From Channallabes apus (Eukaryota > Chordata > Actinopteri > Siluriformes > Clariidae), in contig CM060113.1 of the NCBI GenBank assembly GCA_030522415.1, positions 13,460,065 through 13,524,064 of the forward strand: 64,000 nucleotides of DNA, written 5' to 3'. Below, one piece after another: positions 44,000 through 56,999 of this stretch. Both the position numbers and the translations under genes were made by a program. The notes beneath the pieces were generated by a model. That model had not been told where the DNA came from. It worked only from the letters and a program-made list of their open reading frames with translations, and searched no databases. The number at the start of each line of letters is the position of its first letter. The first letter of the stretch is position 1.

Positions 44000-45225
44000 A
44001 AGAAATACTGTGCATTGCAGTCCTATTTGATAATTACTTTCAAATTAGAGTGTTAATAATTCATTTGGCCAGCATATGCTCTTTGCAAGCATTTTGCAAG
44101 TTCAGCAAGCCAATTCAGTGGAGAGATCAAGGGGTTCATTCATGCATCATTTTCAACCTAATATTAACTTAATTAATAAAGTAGTTTGTACGGTCTTCTC
44201 TCTTTCACAAGAAGACAAAGCAACACACTTTATAAAAATGGATGAAAACTGAACTGAATCTCTCATCATAGTGGACTATCATATTAGCAGGTTTCAAGGA
44301 TTCTCAGTGAATCTAGAATGACTAGAGCAGCAAACGAACAAGCTGTATTTAGGTCTTGTTCAACACCATACAACAATTTATATAAAATGTAAGTTAAGTT
44401 ACCCTTAATTTAAAAAAAATAAATTATAAAAAAAGATTGATTTACTGTAGCAGCCAATAAAAAACCTTTCACCCTGCTGGAATCTGACATCCTAAAAATT
44501 GGATTCCTCTTTTATTGGATTTATTCAGCAAAAACAAGCATGCTTCCCATTTTATTTGCTCAGTGTTTTACCAAAGCTCTTTGGATTTAAAAGTGACATT
44601 GAGTTAGAGATGGGCTTACAGTGTACCCAGAAATCAATGAAGGAAGCTAACTCATGCCTTTACTTTAGGAATTCTTCTTTTTTTCAGTGTGTAAGCGATT
44701 GTCTCAGAAATATAGTACACTTTATAAATATATGCACATAGACAATGCTTTAAAAAATGTTCAGTTTAGTATACACAATGCAGAAGAAAACTGTCCTCCT
44801 GTGTTGGGTATAAAGAATAATTTCAGATCTGATACTGCACAGTAGTCGGCTCATCTTACAAACGGTTCGCATGTCCATGTCAAATTCAATCAAGCCGCTG
44901 AAATGTTCTGACTGTGAGCTTTAGCATAGATAATTAAGACAAGATGTTCTTCTCTCAAGCAATTATATAATAGTCTGAACTGGTAAATTACATCAAGTCA
45001 CTTACTTTCCAGTTAGTGAATCTTTTTTTTATATTCGTATTATAAGTGCTGTAACTTGTATTTCAAAACAGCATTATCTAATTATTATTATACATTTTTT
45101 TAATGACAAACTTTTTATGTATCTGTACATGATTTACAAGTGGGATTAGTGTTACTCCACTTTTTTTTTTGGTACGCAATAAATTTACTATATTTCAAGT
45201 ACAATTGTAGCAAGAATTAATTAGA
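44000..45225. other. AT-rich interval, no gene
   Basis: Homopolymer runs, scattered TAAT cores, no protein similarity and no clear transposon ends. Confidence 0.45.
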
Positions 45226-45229
45226 TCTA

Positions 45230-45625
45230 TGAGATGATTGTAAAAAAAAGGAAAGACCAATAAATCCAAGTGTAATCATCGGTGGTTTGTGATTACTGGC
45301 CTCATTTATGGTTCTCCTGCCCTTCACAGGTTTTCATTGCTATTGTTAAATGAGATCACCCCCATTAAGAGCCTAATTAACAATTAACATAAACATAATT
45401 AGTGCGCAGTGACATTTCACTTGTTACATTGTTGAAATCCGTTTTTAGAAATTGCCCTAGGAGGAAATTCTGTCACACTTGCATAATGGCAGCACTTTGT
45501 CACAGCAGGACAGTGACAGTTTGCACTGCGTCTGGTGACATTGTGAACTGTGATGGATCTGTCACTGAGACCAAAAAGAACAACGCCCGCCAGATCATAC
45601 CACCTTCTGCTAGAGTGTAAAGTAG
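45230..45625. promoter_or_regulatory. Candidate regulatory island
   Basis: Repeat-free. It includes GCCTAATTAACAATTAAC and CATAATTAGTG (45370-45400), and an open stretch of balanced composition to 45620. Confidence 0.35.
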
Positions 45626-46259
45626 TCCCAAACTACAAACTCTGACCAAAATAAAAAACAGTAAGGTGCAGAGAGGAACAGAAGTGTGGCACTTGAGACA
45701 GCTGCAAAGAACCAATCATCTGTTAAGTTAAAGACTATAGAGACTGTATACACAGACTATTAAACATATTATAGTTGTTTTATTCTAGTATAAAACTATT
45801 AATAAAAGTAAATCAGTCTTTATGTACTTCTCTTAAAAATTTATTGAAACATACTTTTCTGAGTTGATACATCCGGATTAATGGAATCTGCAAAAATTAG
45901 TTAATCTGTTATAAATTACCCAATAGAGGCTAAAAACATTTAATCTCTCAACAGGTTATAGGAGAAAGTTCTTAATTTATCCTTACAAAAAACTTATATA
46001 TATGTTTACTGGAGTTGACTATATAAGTCCCATATTATAATGGTTGCATTATATAAACCTTGCAGCTGGAACTCTTGTTAGAACTGCTGTCACAGAAAAT
46101 TAATCAACACGTTTTGGCCAAACACAATGGCGAGCTCAGTAGCACCATGGTATAAACTCCAAATGTAGGTTACTCTTGTAAATATAGAGTAAAAAATTGT
46201 AAAAATAGTTTCTTAAACAATGTTCTCTTTCAAAGACTTCACTGAACATATTTTGTTAA

Positions 46260-46560
46260 AGAGAACCTCCGCTCTCAAGCCTTTCATTTTAAATAGAATG
46301 GCAGGACTATTTGATGCTCACAGACTAGATTTAAGGCAGCAGTGGAGGTAATCAGCGTCTAAGGATCTGTGTCAGGCAGAAATCAGTTGCATAAAGTCTT
46401 GGAAAGCAAAGTGAAGAGAACCTGACAGTCAGCACTCATGTGCTGACAAAATCAGTATCTGCTCGTGGTAAACCATTTACCTCGAAGACATACAATAATA
46501 TACTTAGACAAGACGAATCTGCCTGGTGACACCAGGCAGGGAAAGGAAAGTTGTGTTGTC
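46260..46560. promoter_or_regulatory. Candidate regulatory island
   Basis: Balanced, repeat-free sequence between AT-rich flanks. No coding features. Confidence 0.25.
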
Positions 46561-46734
46561 TAAAGCATGACTGTCATACAAGATAGCTGAGTCCAATTGG
46601 TTTAAAAGAGCAAATATACTTGTAGCTCAAGTCGAACTTTGATAAATTATGAATTATGATAAATAACATTTATGTAACATATCATTACAGGAAACAAATG
46701 GACTATGTTTGCATTTACAGTGAATCTTAAAAAA

Positions 46735-47790
46735 AAAAAGAATATCATGAATAGGTTCATAATTTAACTTAAAATGTGAAACTCATATTCTAGATTCATT
46801 ACATGTAAAGTGAAATATGTCAAGCCTTTTTGTGGTTTAATTTTGATACTTTACCGAAGATTCTGTGTTGAAGCATATACATGGAAAGTTGACTGGAAAA
46901 GGGAAGTGTGGTAAGAAAATATGCAAAAACAACAGGGATGACTGCAGCCTTAAGAAGCTTGTCAAGCAAAGCCAATTTGAGAAGTTGGGAGAGCCTCACA
47001 AAGAGTAGAGCCAGACTGAAGTCAGTGCATCAAGAACAATCATGCATGAATTGCATCATTGTTCACAAAATAGGCTACAACAGTTGCATTACTGGTATCA
47101 ATACACTCCTGAACAAGAGATAACATCAGAAATGTCTTACCTGAGACAAGAAGCAAAAGAACTGGACTGTTGCTCAGTGGTCCAAAGTCTTCTTTTCAGA
47201 TAAAAGTAATTACTTTGGCATTTCATTTTGGAAATTAAGGTCCCAGAATCTGGAGGAAGAGTGGAGAAACATAGAATCCAAGTTGCTTGAAGTCTATTGT
47301 GAAGGTTCTATAGTTGAGGATGATTTGGGACGCCATTATCATCTGCTGTGCATCTGCTGGTGTTAATCAATCAGCGCAGACATCTACAAGGAGATTTTAA
47401 AGCACATCATGCCTCTGTCAGTTGACCAGCTTACTGGAGATGCTAATTTTCTTTTCCAGCAGGGCTTAGCACCTGCCTACAATGCCAAAACTACCACTAC
47501 CTTGTTTGCTGACCATGATATCAGTGTGCTTAACTGGACAGCCTACTCACCTGACCTAATCTCAATAGAGAGTCTTTGGGGCATCTCAATGAGAAGATGA
47601 GAAACACCAGATCCAACAACACAACAAACTGGTGGCTGCTATCAAAACAACCTAGTCTTCAATAATGCCACAGCAGTGCCACATGATTGCGTCCAAGGCA
47701 TGCCACATTGAAGCAGCAATGTGTGCTACAATGCAGCCAAATAGTCATTGCATAAATTAACATATATATTTTTTAGAATGTCTGTATTCA
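46735..47790 (+). pseudogene. Dead Tc1-like transposon copy
   Basis: Plus-strand transposase debris. Around 47409-47600 it reads LTGDANFLFQQG...TAYSPDLISIESLWGI, where the second catalytic Asp (normally FQQD) is Gly and the NPIE motif has become SIE. Earlier parts are frameshifted. AT-rich ends with gtgaaactcatattctag are typical of one fish Tc1 family. Confidence 0.75.
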
Positions 47791-48269
47791 AATCCTTGAA
47801 TTGATTGTTCTTAAGTCTAAATGTTTTGAATAGGATACAACTGAGCTGTTGAAAATTGAAGGCCTTACTCAAGTACCTTTACCGGTGGTTCAGGCTGAGC
47901 TTGAAGCCTCTCTCTGACCTGAGGCCTTTAATCACTAAGCCATGACTACCGCATACTTAGTGTTTGTACATTTTCAGACAGTTTTTATTACATAAAGTTG
48001 AATGGAATCCTCCAAGTTGTCATTGCTTGTTTAAATCTATGCAATTTTATTTTATAAGCAGAGGGTAGCATTAGAACAGTGCAACAGTCTGGCATGAGCT
48101 TGTGAAGTGTATTAGCATTACATAATCATGTCAATAGACTATGTGTCATAGCCTCCATGAGAACCAATGAATGTCTGGCTTGGCTCCTTCTTTTCTGCTG
48201 TACCTGTGCTTGTGTTTTTCTTGTAGTGTTATAAATCCCTGTTCAAAAATGATCACAATAGTTGAAGAA

Positions 48270-48485
48270 GTGGCGGCTCATGCAGTTGTGGCTCTGGGTT
48301 AGTGATCAATGTGGTGATACACTGTGATGTATCACCACAGTTGGATCCTTGGGAAACACCCATAACTCTACACCTCATACAACCCAGCCACTGCATGCTG
48401 CACCGGTCCCAAGCCTGGTTAGAAGATGGAAGGGGTTGCGTCAGGAAGGGCATCCAGCATAAAAACCTGTGACCCTTAGGATACA
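48270..48485 (+). mobile_element. Degenerate SINE, second family
   Basis: cccagccactgcatgctgcaccggtcccaagcc and gcgtcaggaagggcatcc match the SINE at 43724. The tRNA-like head is replaced by a perfect 12-bp hairpin (48310-48321 with 48328-48339). Confidence 0.75.
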
Positions 48486-48489
48486 AGGG

Positions 48490-48990
48490 CAAAAACCCAA
48501 GAAAAAAGATCACCATAAACCCACAGTACTCTAGCAAGAGCTTCTTAGCGCAATTCCTATTTTTTGCCTTTTTCATTTTTGGCAGAATGTCATTATGTCA
48601 TCATGGTTTGAAACTTTAGGACTGTTGTGAGCCCTAAGAGATGGACAAATCAGTTAACTAGAAGTTTCATCCAAATGCTTCTAGCTTCCATATGTCAGAC
48701 GGGTAGAATACTGAGAATAATGTACACTGGAGCACACATTCTTTTTGGCATATGACTTTTCTCTCTGTAATACATGGTTTAAATTATTATGACTGTACTT
48801 TCGACATACAAATATATCATTTATTTGTGAAGTGCATTAGTCTTTAGTAGCTCAATGAAGCAACGGTTGATGAAAAAGGATCAGAAAAAACAGTTTTTGT
48901 AATTCTAAAGCCCAGAACAAAATAACTCTACAGTGATCATGCAACAATATCAAACTCAAGCAATCATTTATGCAGAAGTGCTGGGAAAAC
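48490..48990. other. Interval without recognised features
   Basis: No gene or repeat family recognised. AT-rich. Confidence 0.4.
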
Positions 48991-48999
48991 AACACAGAG

Positions 49000-49965
49000 G
49001 GAGTTCATTGCAGGTGACAGGATGATGCCATGTCTGAGTCAATCAGTCTGCCTAAACTGCCCTTGCTGTAGCAAAGCTGTTTATCAAACATTGCCTCTGT
49101 CTCAGATGGGAATTTCCAGACGGTCAGCCATGATTAATATAATAGGCAGACCGAGGGCCAGTCTTGGAAGTCTATCAGTCTAAATATTTGAGTGACAAAC
49201 AAAGATATGCACTGTGACAATTTCTTTGCTTTATTTTGATGTTTTTATCCCAGACAGCTAATAGAAATGTTTCAGCATTTGCCACATATCCAATGACCAG
49301 CACACTGTAGTGAATTAAAAGTAAAAAAAATCTTGCAAATCCACTGTACACTTCATGGTGGGCAAGTACTTAGTGAGATTGTGTAAGTAAGGCCTGTAAC
49401 GGCTTCTCCTGCTTCATAGTGGCTCCTGTAAGAGGACTAAAACAGCACAGCCTGGAAAGCTTGGTCTCATCTTAAGCCCACTGGAAAATTTCTAATTTCC
49501 GTTTGGTGGGTGAGCTGTCTAATTGCTACTTAGTTTCACCAGTCAAGTAATTCAGCCCAATCTCTTAAAAGCAGCCACTAGTAGTTAGGCTTCCATGCCA
49601 AAGGCTCGGCTGAACAATACTGACATCTCATCACAGCTCTCCGGCTCCTGGAGAGGAGTGCGAATCAGGGTTCTCTCCTCTTGAATGGGCAAGCAATCTT
49701 CAGAAAATTAAGTCTGAAAAGCCAGGGAAGAGCCATGCGATTCATCATGACAGACTCTGTCGGGCAGAGGGCTATTAGAGGAACTCACGCTGCATGGTTG
49801 CCATGTTGTCATCTGCGCAGTGGCTGCATCAGAAACTGATGCGCCTACTAAGCCATGATGGTATGGGACGGCTGGCATTGACATGAAGTTGTGTGCCACC
49901 ATACGACAACCGCGACTGTCTCATTTGTCAAATTGGTGAGAGAATGTCTCTATCTAAACGGAAAT
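49000..49965. promoter_or_regulatory. Candidate regulatory islands
   Basis: Two repeat-free blocks (49000-49200 and 49380-49965) of balanced composition, with CATGATTAATATAATAGG near 49130 and TCTAATTGCTAC near 49518. They are separated by AT-rich sequence. No coding signature. Confidence 0.35.
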
Positions 49966-50337
49966 TGCAGCAAGAAATGTATGCTGCATCCAGTGGAGTT
50001 CAGAATTACATTCACTGTCATGTTAAACATGAGTAGGGTTTTTTTATGTGATTATAATATGTCTCATTAAGCTACAATGATACAACATCAGCAATGGAAA
50101 CTACAGTAAATATCCAAGTAATATGTTTTTGCAAGAGGTATTCGTTTTAGTATTATATTGTCCTTACACCATAAAGATGAGCTTTTTTTTCAATGTTCTC
50201 CAGTATTTACAACTTTATTTGTAAACGATTTTTTATATTTGTTCTTGAAGTTGTGTAGGAAAACACACTGCCTGGCTTTTCATTCAGCTTTATATTAAAC
50301 GTACTGTACATGTTAGCTTTAACCAATATTATTGAAT

Positions 50338-50361
50338 CAATAAAATAAAATAAAATAAAAT
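50338..50361. repeat. (AAAAT)n pentanucleotide repeat
   Basis: About five units, directly before the SINE insertion site. Confidence 0.9.
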
Positions 50362-50368
50362 AACTTTA

Positions 50369-50746
50369 GGGCGGCGCGGTGGTGTAGTGGTTAGCACTGT
50401 CGCCTTGCACCTCCAGGGTCTGGGTTCGATTCCCCGGCCAGGCTCGATTCCCGTCTCTGTGTGCATGGAGTTTGCATGTTCTCCCCGTGCTTGGTGGGTT
50501 TCCTCCGGGTACTCCGGTTTCCTCCCACAGTCCAAAGATATGCAGATTAGGCTAATTGGCGTTCCTAAATTGCCCGTAGTGTGTGATTGGGTGTGTGAGT
50601 GTGTGTATGTGTGTGTGCCCTGCGATGGATTGGCACCCTGTCCAGGGTGTACCCCGCCTAGTGCCCGAAGTCTCCTGGGATAGGCTCCAGGTCCCCCGCG
50701 ACCCTGAACACAGGATTAAGCGGTATAGAAAATGAATGAATGAATG
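50369..50746 (+). mobile_element. Young tRNA-derived SINE, first family, with 12-bp TSD
   Basis: An exact duplication AAAATAACTTTA lies at 50357-50368 and 50747-50758. The sequence is almost identical to 10193-10573 apart from the TG block, including the A and B boxes and the GAAT tail. It is probably a recent insertion. Confidence 0.93.
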
Positions 50747-51169
50747 AAAATAACTTTAACATTTATATATCCAAATAATGGTAAGAAATAAATGGCAGAC
50801 ATTGAAAAAAATTATTATTATTGTACGCATTTTTTTAAGTATTCTAAACTGCAATATATTTCTGGCAGTTCTTTTGTTCAACAGCTTCCATAGCGTGTGT
50901 AACAACTAACCATTATTAAGATTCAGATTATTATTAACTAACCATTATTAAGATGAAGGTGTTTTTAGGCCTTTTTGTCCACTACAAAAAAGAAATTGAA
51001 AGTGGTTTGTTCAGGTCAAGGTTGTGACCATCTTGTACAATTCCTGAGACATGACTACAGACTGGATAAACTTGACTATCCTCTGCTTAGCTAAATGAGA
51101 TTCCTAGCAAAAGATCCACAAATGAACCTCGACTCTTTTAAAACACAGTATTAGCCTAAATGACCCTCT

Positions 51170-51480
51170 TTACCTGTAAGGGAGCGTAGCAATCAGAAAG
51201 CACTGTGGCGTGGAGTAAGGGCAGGATAAGAGCTGCTTAACAATAGAGGAGCTTTGGCTTAGCTCAGTGGGTTAAAGAGGCCCTGTGAGGAGGAACCTAT
51301 TGATTTTAATTACACCGAACAGCCCTTGGGGACACAAGGACTTTGGCTGTTTATTTAGCCATTGCTTCTCGCTGTGATTGTACGGGCTGAGATAAAATCA
51401 ACCTCCTAATTATTACCATAATAAGCTAGAGAAAGGCTGCAGGCCCTGTCCTTTCTATTTAAAGACAAACCGCTGAGAAG
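51170..51480. promoter_or_regulatory. Candidate regulatory island
   Basis: A repeat-free, GC-richer interval with GATTTTAATTACACC and CCTAATTATTACC. No coding signature. Confidence 0.37.
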
Positions 51481-52179
51481 AATAAAAAGATAGAGTTGTC
51501 AAAATAGGCTTGGAAAGACAGCTACTTCAAACTGAAGAATTCATAAAACATATCTTGTATTTATATTCATGTTTACGTCTTAAGTTGTGAGTTTAATGCA
51601 GTTCGTACAGATGAAGTTTTTCAAACCTGTGAACAAATGTCACTAAAAACTACAGATAATGTGTAAACCGTGTAAGTGAACACAGGTTGGTTGGACGGGA
51701 CCTCATGTCATTGATGCCTCTTGCAGAGTATATCAAGATTTCTGTGCCCTATGACTGGACAAGGTTTATTCCATAGAGGTTCAATTAGATCAAGATCTTA
51801 TAATAGTATGGACCAAGGTCAGATGGTAGCTAAGATTGCACTTCAGAGAATGCTGAGCAGAGAATTACCCGAATTTGGACTGACTGAGCATCACATTGCA
51901 TTTGCTAACATTTGCAGTTAATGGAATTTTAATGGAAGAATATCGTATACTGTATGCTCAAAATCTAAAAAGTAACTGCAACGCGAAAGTGACTGCAAAA
52001 TATAGAGGCCTACGCTTATCTTTATAGCCAATAATGTATCTGTTTGTTTAATTAGCATATATACTATATTGTAACATCTCTGTGCTATGTTAATATATAT
52101 ATATTTTTTTCCCCTGATGCATGCACGTTCCATCATTCTACAAAATTCTGTAAGCCATATTGTCAGTGCTCTCATGAAT

Positions 52180-52583
52180 CAGAGGATATCCCAACACTAG
52201 CATGAGCACCACATTTTAGGACAGGAGCCCCTATCCTTTAAATTCGACAGTGGCAAAAGCAATCCGCTGTCAGACAAGAAGCCCTGTCCTTCAGTTTGAG
52301 TCAGCCACCATGCCTAACAGAGTGAAATTGACCTGTATTAAGCCCCCCTCACTCTGGCTAAATTATTTGATCATAGGCCCTGACAGTTGTTTGGGTCAGT
52401 AATTGCTTGTTTATTGGGCGAGAGGGAAACTGGTCAATGGTGGGCTGAGGACAGGCAAGGAAGCTAACAGACAGGTCCTGGACCAGTGCTGGTCGCCAGA
52501 GATAAGCCATTCAGATGGGCTGCAGGGGTTCTATCTTACGGCTGAGAACCTGGTAATCTGCCCTCTTTTTGCCATAGGCATCC

Positions 52584-52585
<2 letters not shown>
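52180..52585. promoter_or_regulatory. Candidate regulatory island
   Basis: About 400 bp of repeat-free, balanced sequence ending at the CA repeat. Open frames here have no family features. Confidence 0.33.

Positions 52586-52619
<34 letters not shown>
52586..52619. repeat. (CA)n microsatellite
   Basis: Seventeen CA units. Confidence 0.95.
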
Positions 52620-52623
<4 letters not shown>

Positions 52624-53019
52624 AACAGGCCTGAGAATATTACTGGCCTTACAGCTGACATGTACCTTGTACAATTTGATTATTTTCCACTTGCACAATT
52701 ACTCTCAAATGTCAATTTCATGGCAGTCAGTTGGAGAGATTACAATTACAGGGCATTGGTCAGAGTTTTGTCCACATTCCTCTTGTATGGGATAAGATTC
52801 CATGGAGTTTTTGTCCAGCCTTGGTACAATATAACTGAAAAGATATTCAAAATGAACAGTGATTTTAATTGTTGCTTATTTAATGTACATATGTACCAAT
52901 GGAAATTCTAGTCCAACAGATTTACATTGATGAATGCAACAACACGCTTCGATTTTTATACAAAAAAATGTCAGTATTAACAACAGACATGACTTAATTG
53001 AGCAAAGTGGCTTTGCAGA

Positions 53020-53900
53020 ATGCTACCATACAGTTGAGATGCAGACAGAGCAGTAGGCCAGCCAGAGTGATACATACACTGTTCATGTGTTTCGTGTAGC
53101 GTGAAGCATGATAACCCTTATACTGCTCCCTTGCAGGCTAAGCCTAGTGATCATGGAACTACAGCTGCATGAAACACTCCCAAGGATCTCTGTATTTCTG
53201 TTCACTGTACCTCACTGGATCAGATAATATTATTCTTGTGTATTATCCACAATACACACACACAAGAATCCCATTTATGCACCTCTTAACCTACAGTATT
53301 TACTCAGACCATCATTCAATACCAAGAGCCTTTATGCAACACATGCAGATAGTGCTGGCTTTCTGGTCCCTGACATCAATAACTCTGGGTTATCAGTTTG
53401 GTCGTCTTGACGGCTTCACTGGGGTCCCTGTAAACAGCCTGGTTTTGTTCATGTGTTTCTGGTTAACATGGACCCTTTCTATCCACCTTCTCCATTCTAC
53501 TGCACTTATAGTAGCACCATGGGCAATTTATCTAAATCTTCTTAAACAGTTTTATCAAATCTGGCAATCAGGCGACTGGCGCATGGCGGTGGCCTCAATC
53601 CTAAACACAGCAGTGCAGATTTTAATTTTAGAAAGATTAATGTGCTTCGCCATCCTAATGCTGCAGCTCTCAGTTATCTCCCTCGATGTCTATCAGCTAA
53701 TTCCTACAGTTGGGCTGTAAATGACCTGCATTTGTCTGCACTTGAGGGCCAAAAACACAACCCCAAACAAGACACGTCAAGAGCAGAAGAGAAAAAGGAA
53801 TTGAGCTATTTCCCCAAATTTCCTCTAAATTAGAAAGTGTCTGCCCCACTTGCACCAAGTACTTAAAAGGCTGAGAAGGAATCTTTTTCATTACTGGGGA
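53020..53900. promoter_or_regulatory. Candidate regulatory island containing a long chance ORF
   Basis: Repeat-free block with few stops. A plus-strand frame of 183 codons (53169-53720) is hydrophobic in places but shows no recognisable domain, its start overlaps a CA-rich inverted repeat (53229-53267), and no splice partners are evident. Conserved non-coding DNA is the more likely explanation. Confidence 0.33.
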
Positions 53901-53980
53901 ACACTTCCCACTGGGATTTGACCAAACACTGAAATGCCACTGCTGAGGAAGACAACAAAGTGCAATATTTACCCTAAAAG

Positions 53981-53982
<2 letters not shown>

Positions 53983-54045
<63 letters not shown>

Positions 54046-54046
54046 C

Positions 54047-54105
<59 letters not shown>
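53983..54105. repeat. Palindromic compound microsatellite (CA)n(TA)n-CATATG-(TG)n(TA)n
   Basis: CA run 53983-54024, TA run 54025-54045, centre ACATATGT, TG run to 54080, TA run 54081-54105. The CA and TG arms are complementary, so the locus is one large inverted repeat. Confidence 0.95.
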
Positions 54106-54149
54106 GCAGAAATTCAAATATTAAGCCAAACCAATAGTAAACATAACCA

Positions 54150-55330
54150 ATAGTAAGTATTCACCAGATTTAATAGCTTGTAGATGGTAGGTTTATCAGC
54201 AATAACTTGAAGAACTTGTTTTCTGTGTGATATTATCAGTCTAGTCTTTGACTAGACCATTTCAAACCTTGATTTTATTTTCTGATGTAGATTTACTGGT
54301 GTGCTTCAGATCATTGTCCTGTTACATAATCCAATTTTGACCAAGCTTTAGCTGTCAGACAGATGGCCTCACATTTGCCTCTAGAATATTCTGTTACAGA
54401 GTTCATGATCATTTTATTGACTGCAAGGTGCCCAGTTCCTGTGGCTGCAAAACAAGACCAAATCACCAGCCCCCCACTGCATGCTTGAAAGTGGGTATAA
54501 GGTGTTTCTGCTGAAATGCTGTTTTGTTTTCCTCAAACATAACACTGACCATTAAGGCCAGATATCTGCACTTCTGTCCATTGAGCATTGTTCCAGAAAA
54601 CATATGGTTTGTCCATGCTTCTGTTTTCTTTTTTAACATAAGAAGCTTTCTTCTGGCAACCTTCCAAAAAAACTGTACTTATTCAGTCCTCTTCTAATTG
54701 TGCTGTCACAGACTTTAACATTTAACATGACCAATGAGGCCTATAAGGTCTGAAATGTAGCTCTAGAGTTTTAGTTTTTTCTCTGAGCATTGCACAGTCT
54801 GACCTTGTGTCTGACCCTGGGATGTATGTGCTAGGACGTCCACTCCTGGGAATCTGTCTCGAATGCTTTCAACTTGTGAATCATCTTTCTCACTGAAAAA
54901 TGTTGAACTCCAAATTGTTTGGAAATGGTTTTATAATCCTTTCCAGACTGATGTGTAGCAATAATTGTTTATCAAAGAAGATTGCTTTTGTCTTTCCCTC
55001 TTAGCATTGTGATGATACACACATGAATGCTTTAAACCAGCAAACGGCCAAAACCTCTGCATTTATAAAGGTCTGCACACCTGTTGATACTTAGTTAATT
55101 AAAGATTCATGATTAGCAGCACCTCAGAGTGCAACTTACTCTCTTAAATCCTGTGGAATCAGTTAGAGGGTAGTTTGTTTTGCCTGCATGTTTTTTTTTT
55201 TTCGTTTTGGTTACATTTTTGTTAAATAAATAATGGGACAGTGGAAAAATTTACATATCGATATTTGTCTGAGGTTGTATTTGCCCAATACCAAGACCTA
55301 CTATGATCTGAAGATTAAAATTTTTTACAG
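54150..55330 (-). pseudogene. Dead Tc1-like transposon copy
   Basis: The order of the blocks follows a fish Tc1 transposase on the minus strand: cagatcattgtcctgtta (54307), the tggctgcaaaacaagac block (54441), gacgtccactcctggga (54836), ttgtttggaaatggttttataatcctttccagactgatg (54917) and cctcttagcattg (54997). Frameshifts are frequent. The right end reads ctgaggttgtatttgcccaat...aagacctac. Confidence 0.75.
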
Positions 55331-55489
55331 AAAAACATATAATTAAAAGAAGAGGTACTAAATTTTATTATTACTAATTATGTATATATACAATTTTTCC
55401 TCCTTACTAATAGTTAACTTATCAAGTACAAGGTTAGCTGATTCTTACAAGTACACCATATACGATCCATTTTAATTACTATACACTGT

Positions 55490-56160
55490 TAGTTGCACAG
55501 TCAAGAGTAAAATTAAAATGGCAATCACAATTAGAAAATGGGCAAGTCAATTACAACGAATTAGCCAGAGTTAGGAGCAAGGAGAAAATGTTTCATTTGC
55601 ACTTTATTAATTTACAAAGGACACAGAACAACGACCAGGCTACATCGTCCTACGATATGCTGCAATAATCTTAATAGGCTTCTCCCTCATTCAATTTCTT
55701 CCTGTTCTTTAATTACACAATTACAGCTGGGATATAGCATGAATAAATGATGCACTCGGTTCAAGAAAGCTTCCATCCCAGTACATCTTTCTGCTTTGTA
55801 GAGACCCGAAGCCACGCACAGTGTGGCCAAGAGGTTAACACTATAATCCCATACATTTACATTTAACAGCATGCATCTCAGCTTCTTTCCTTTGTTTCTG
55901 AAAATCACTTTATGTTCTGTCGGCCCAGCAGTGTGTGTATTAATGCTGACTGCAGAACGTACCCTGGAGAATACCAAAGTAGGCCTGATGATTTTCTATT
56001 ATCATAGGGTTCTTGCATTTTTTTCTCTCTCGCAGAAATACATCTGTAGGAGCGCAGAGTGTTTTGTGATGAGGTTTGGCTACAGGACAGGCGGTGGTGG
56101 GTCACTGACTCCCTCTTATCTGCTACATAATAAAATTACCAGCTTCATCTGCTAGCCCCT
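55490..56160. promoter_or_regulatory. Candidate conserved non-coding block
   Basis: A repeat-free interval with many TAAT cores in 55490-55700 (for example CAATTACAACGAATTAGCC), then balanced sequence to 56160. Short open frames occur on both strands without family features. Confidence 0.38.
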
Positions 56161-56302
56161 GCGCTCTAAGATATGTTTAATTCACTAAACATGAAGAATT
56201 AATTACATATCTGCATTTAAAAGGATTTCTCAACCAAGCACAGGATTTAAAAGACTACACTAAGCATGTCAGAATGATATTACCAACAAAAGAAGCCTGG
56301 TG

Positions 56303-56307
<5 letters not shown>

Positions 56308-56341
<34 letters not shown>
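56308..56341. repeat. (TC)n microsatellite
   Basis: Seventeen TC units followed by a degenerate TC tail to 56358. Confidence 0.95.
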
Positions 56342-56343
<2 letters not shown>

Positions 56344-56359
56344 CTCTCACTCTCTCTTT

Positions 56360-56995
56360 TTTGTGAAGCTGCAATTTTGCTCTGGAGTTGCAAGCAAATG
56401 CTAGCTTTGGTTTGGTTCCTTTAGTTCAGCTTCTGAACTGGAAAGGGTTACAATGAGAGAAATCCCCATCAGTGATGTGGTCAGTGGTCAGTGGAGGACT
56501 CTGACCTGTCTGAACTCTGATGACCTCCACAGCTCAATCTGCTCCAACTCACTCCACTCAAACACACCAAACCCTTGCTGCAACACAGTGTGCAAAACAC
56601 AAGAGAATTGGCTAAATTGCTTAAAATGCATTTAAATAATTGGTTATAAAGTTTATATCAAATTGTTAAAAATTATAATTTTTTTTTTTTAGAAAATAAC
56701 TACAACACTTGCGGTAAAAAGCAAATTCTCAAATTGGTTGCCTCTCACTTTGTAGCAGTTGTCTATATTAAATAAAATAGTAAAGATATGTGGTGTTAGG
56801 TCTAGTTGTAGTTGATTTGTTTGAAACCAATTGAAACAAATTTCTGGAAAATGCCTATGGATCCACATTTTTGTGCCACTCTGTATATGCGTCCATTCAT
56901 TCATTTAGGAACTTCTGTAGTACAACAAGGGACCGTGGATGCCAATGGTGACCATTGCATTTATTTCATTTTGTATGACCGTGGTAGGACTTACA
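56360..56995. other. Interval without recognised features
   Basis: AT-rich with short open frames only. Confidence 0.4.
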
Positions 56996-56999
56996 TTCT

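Noticed and set aside
53169..53720. 183-codon plus-strand open frame as a membrane protein gene
   Set aside because: Patches are hydrophobic, but there is no domain, no promoter or splice context, the frame starts in low-complexity sequence, and the block has few stops in other frames too. It is treated as non-coding unless transcripts appear.
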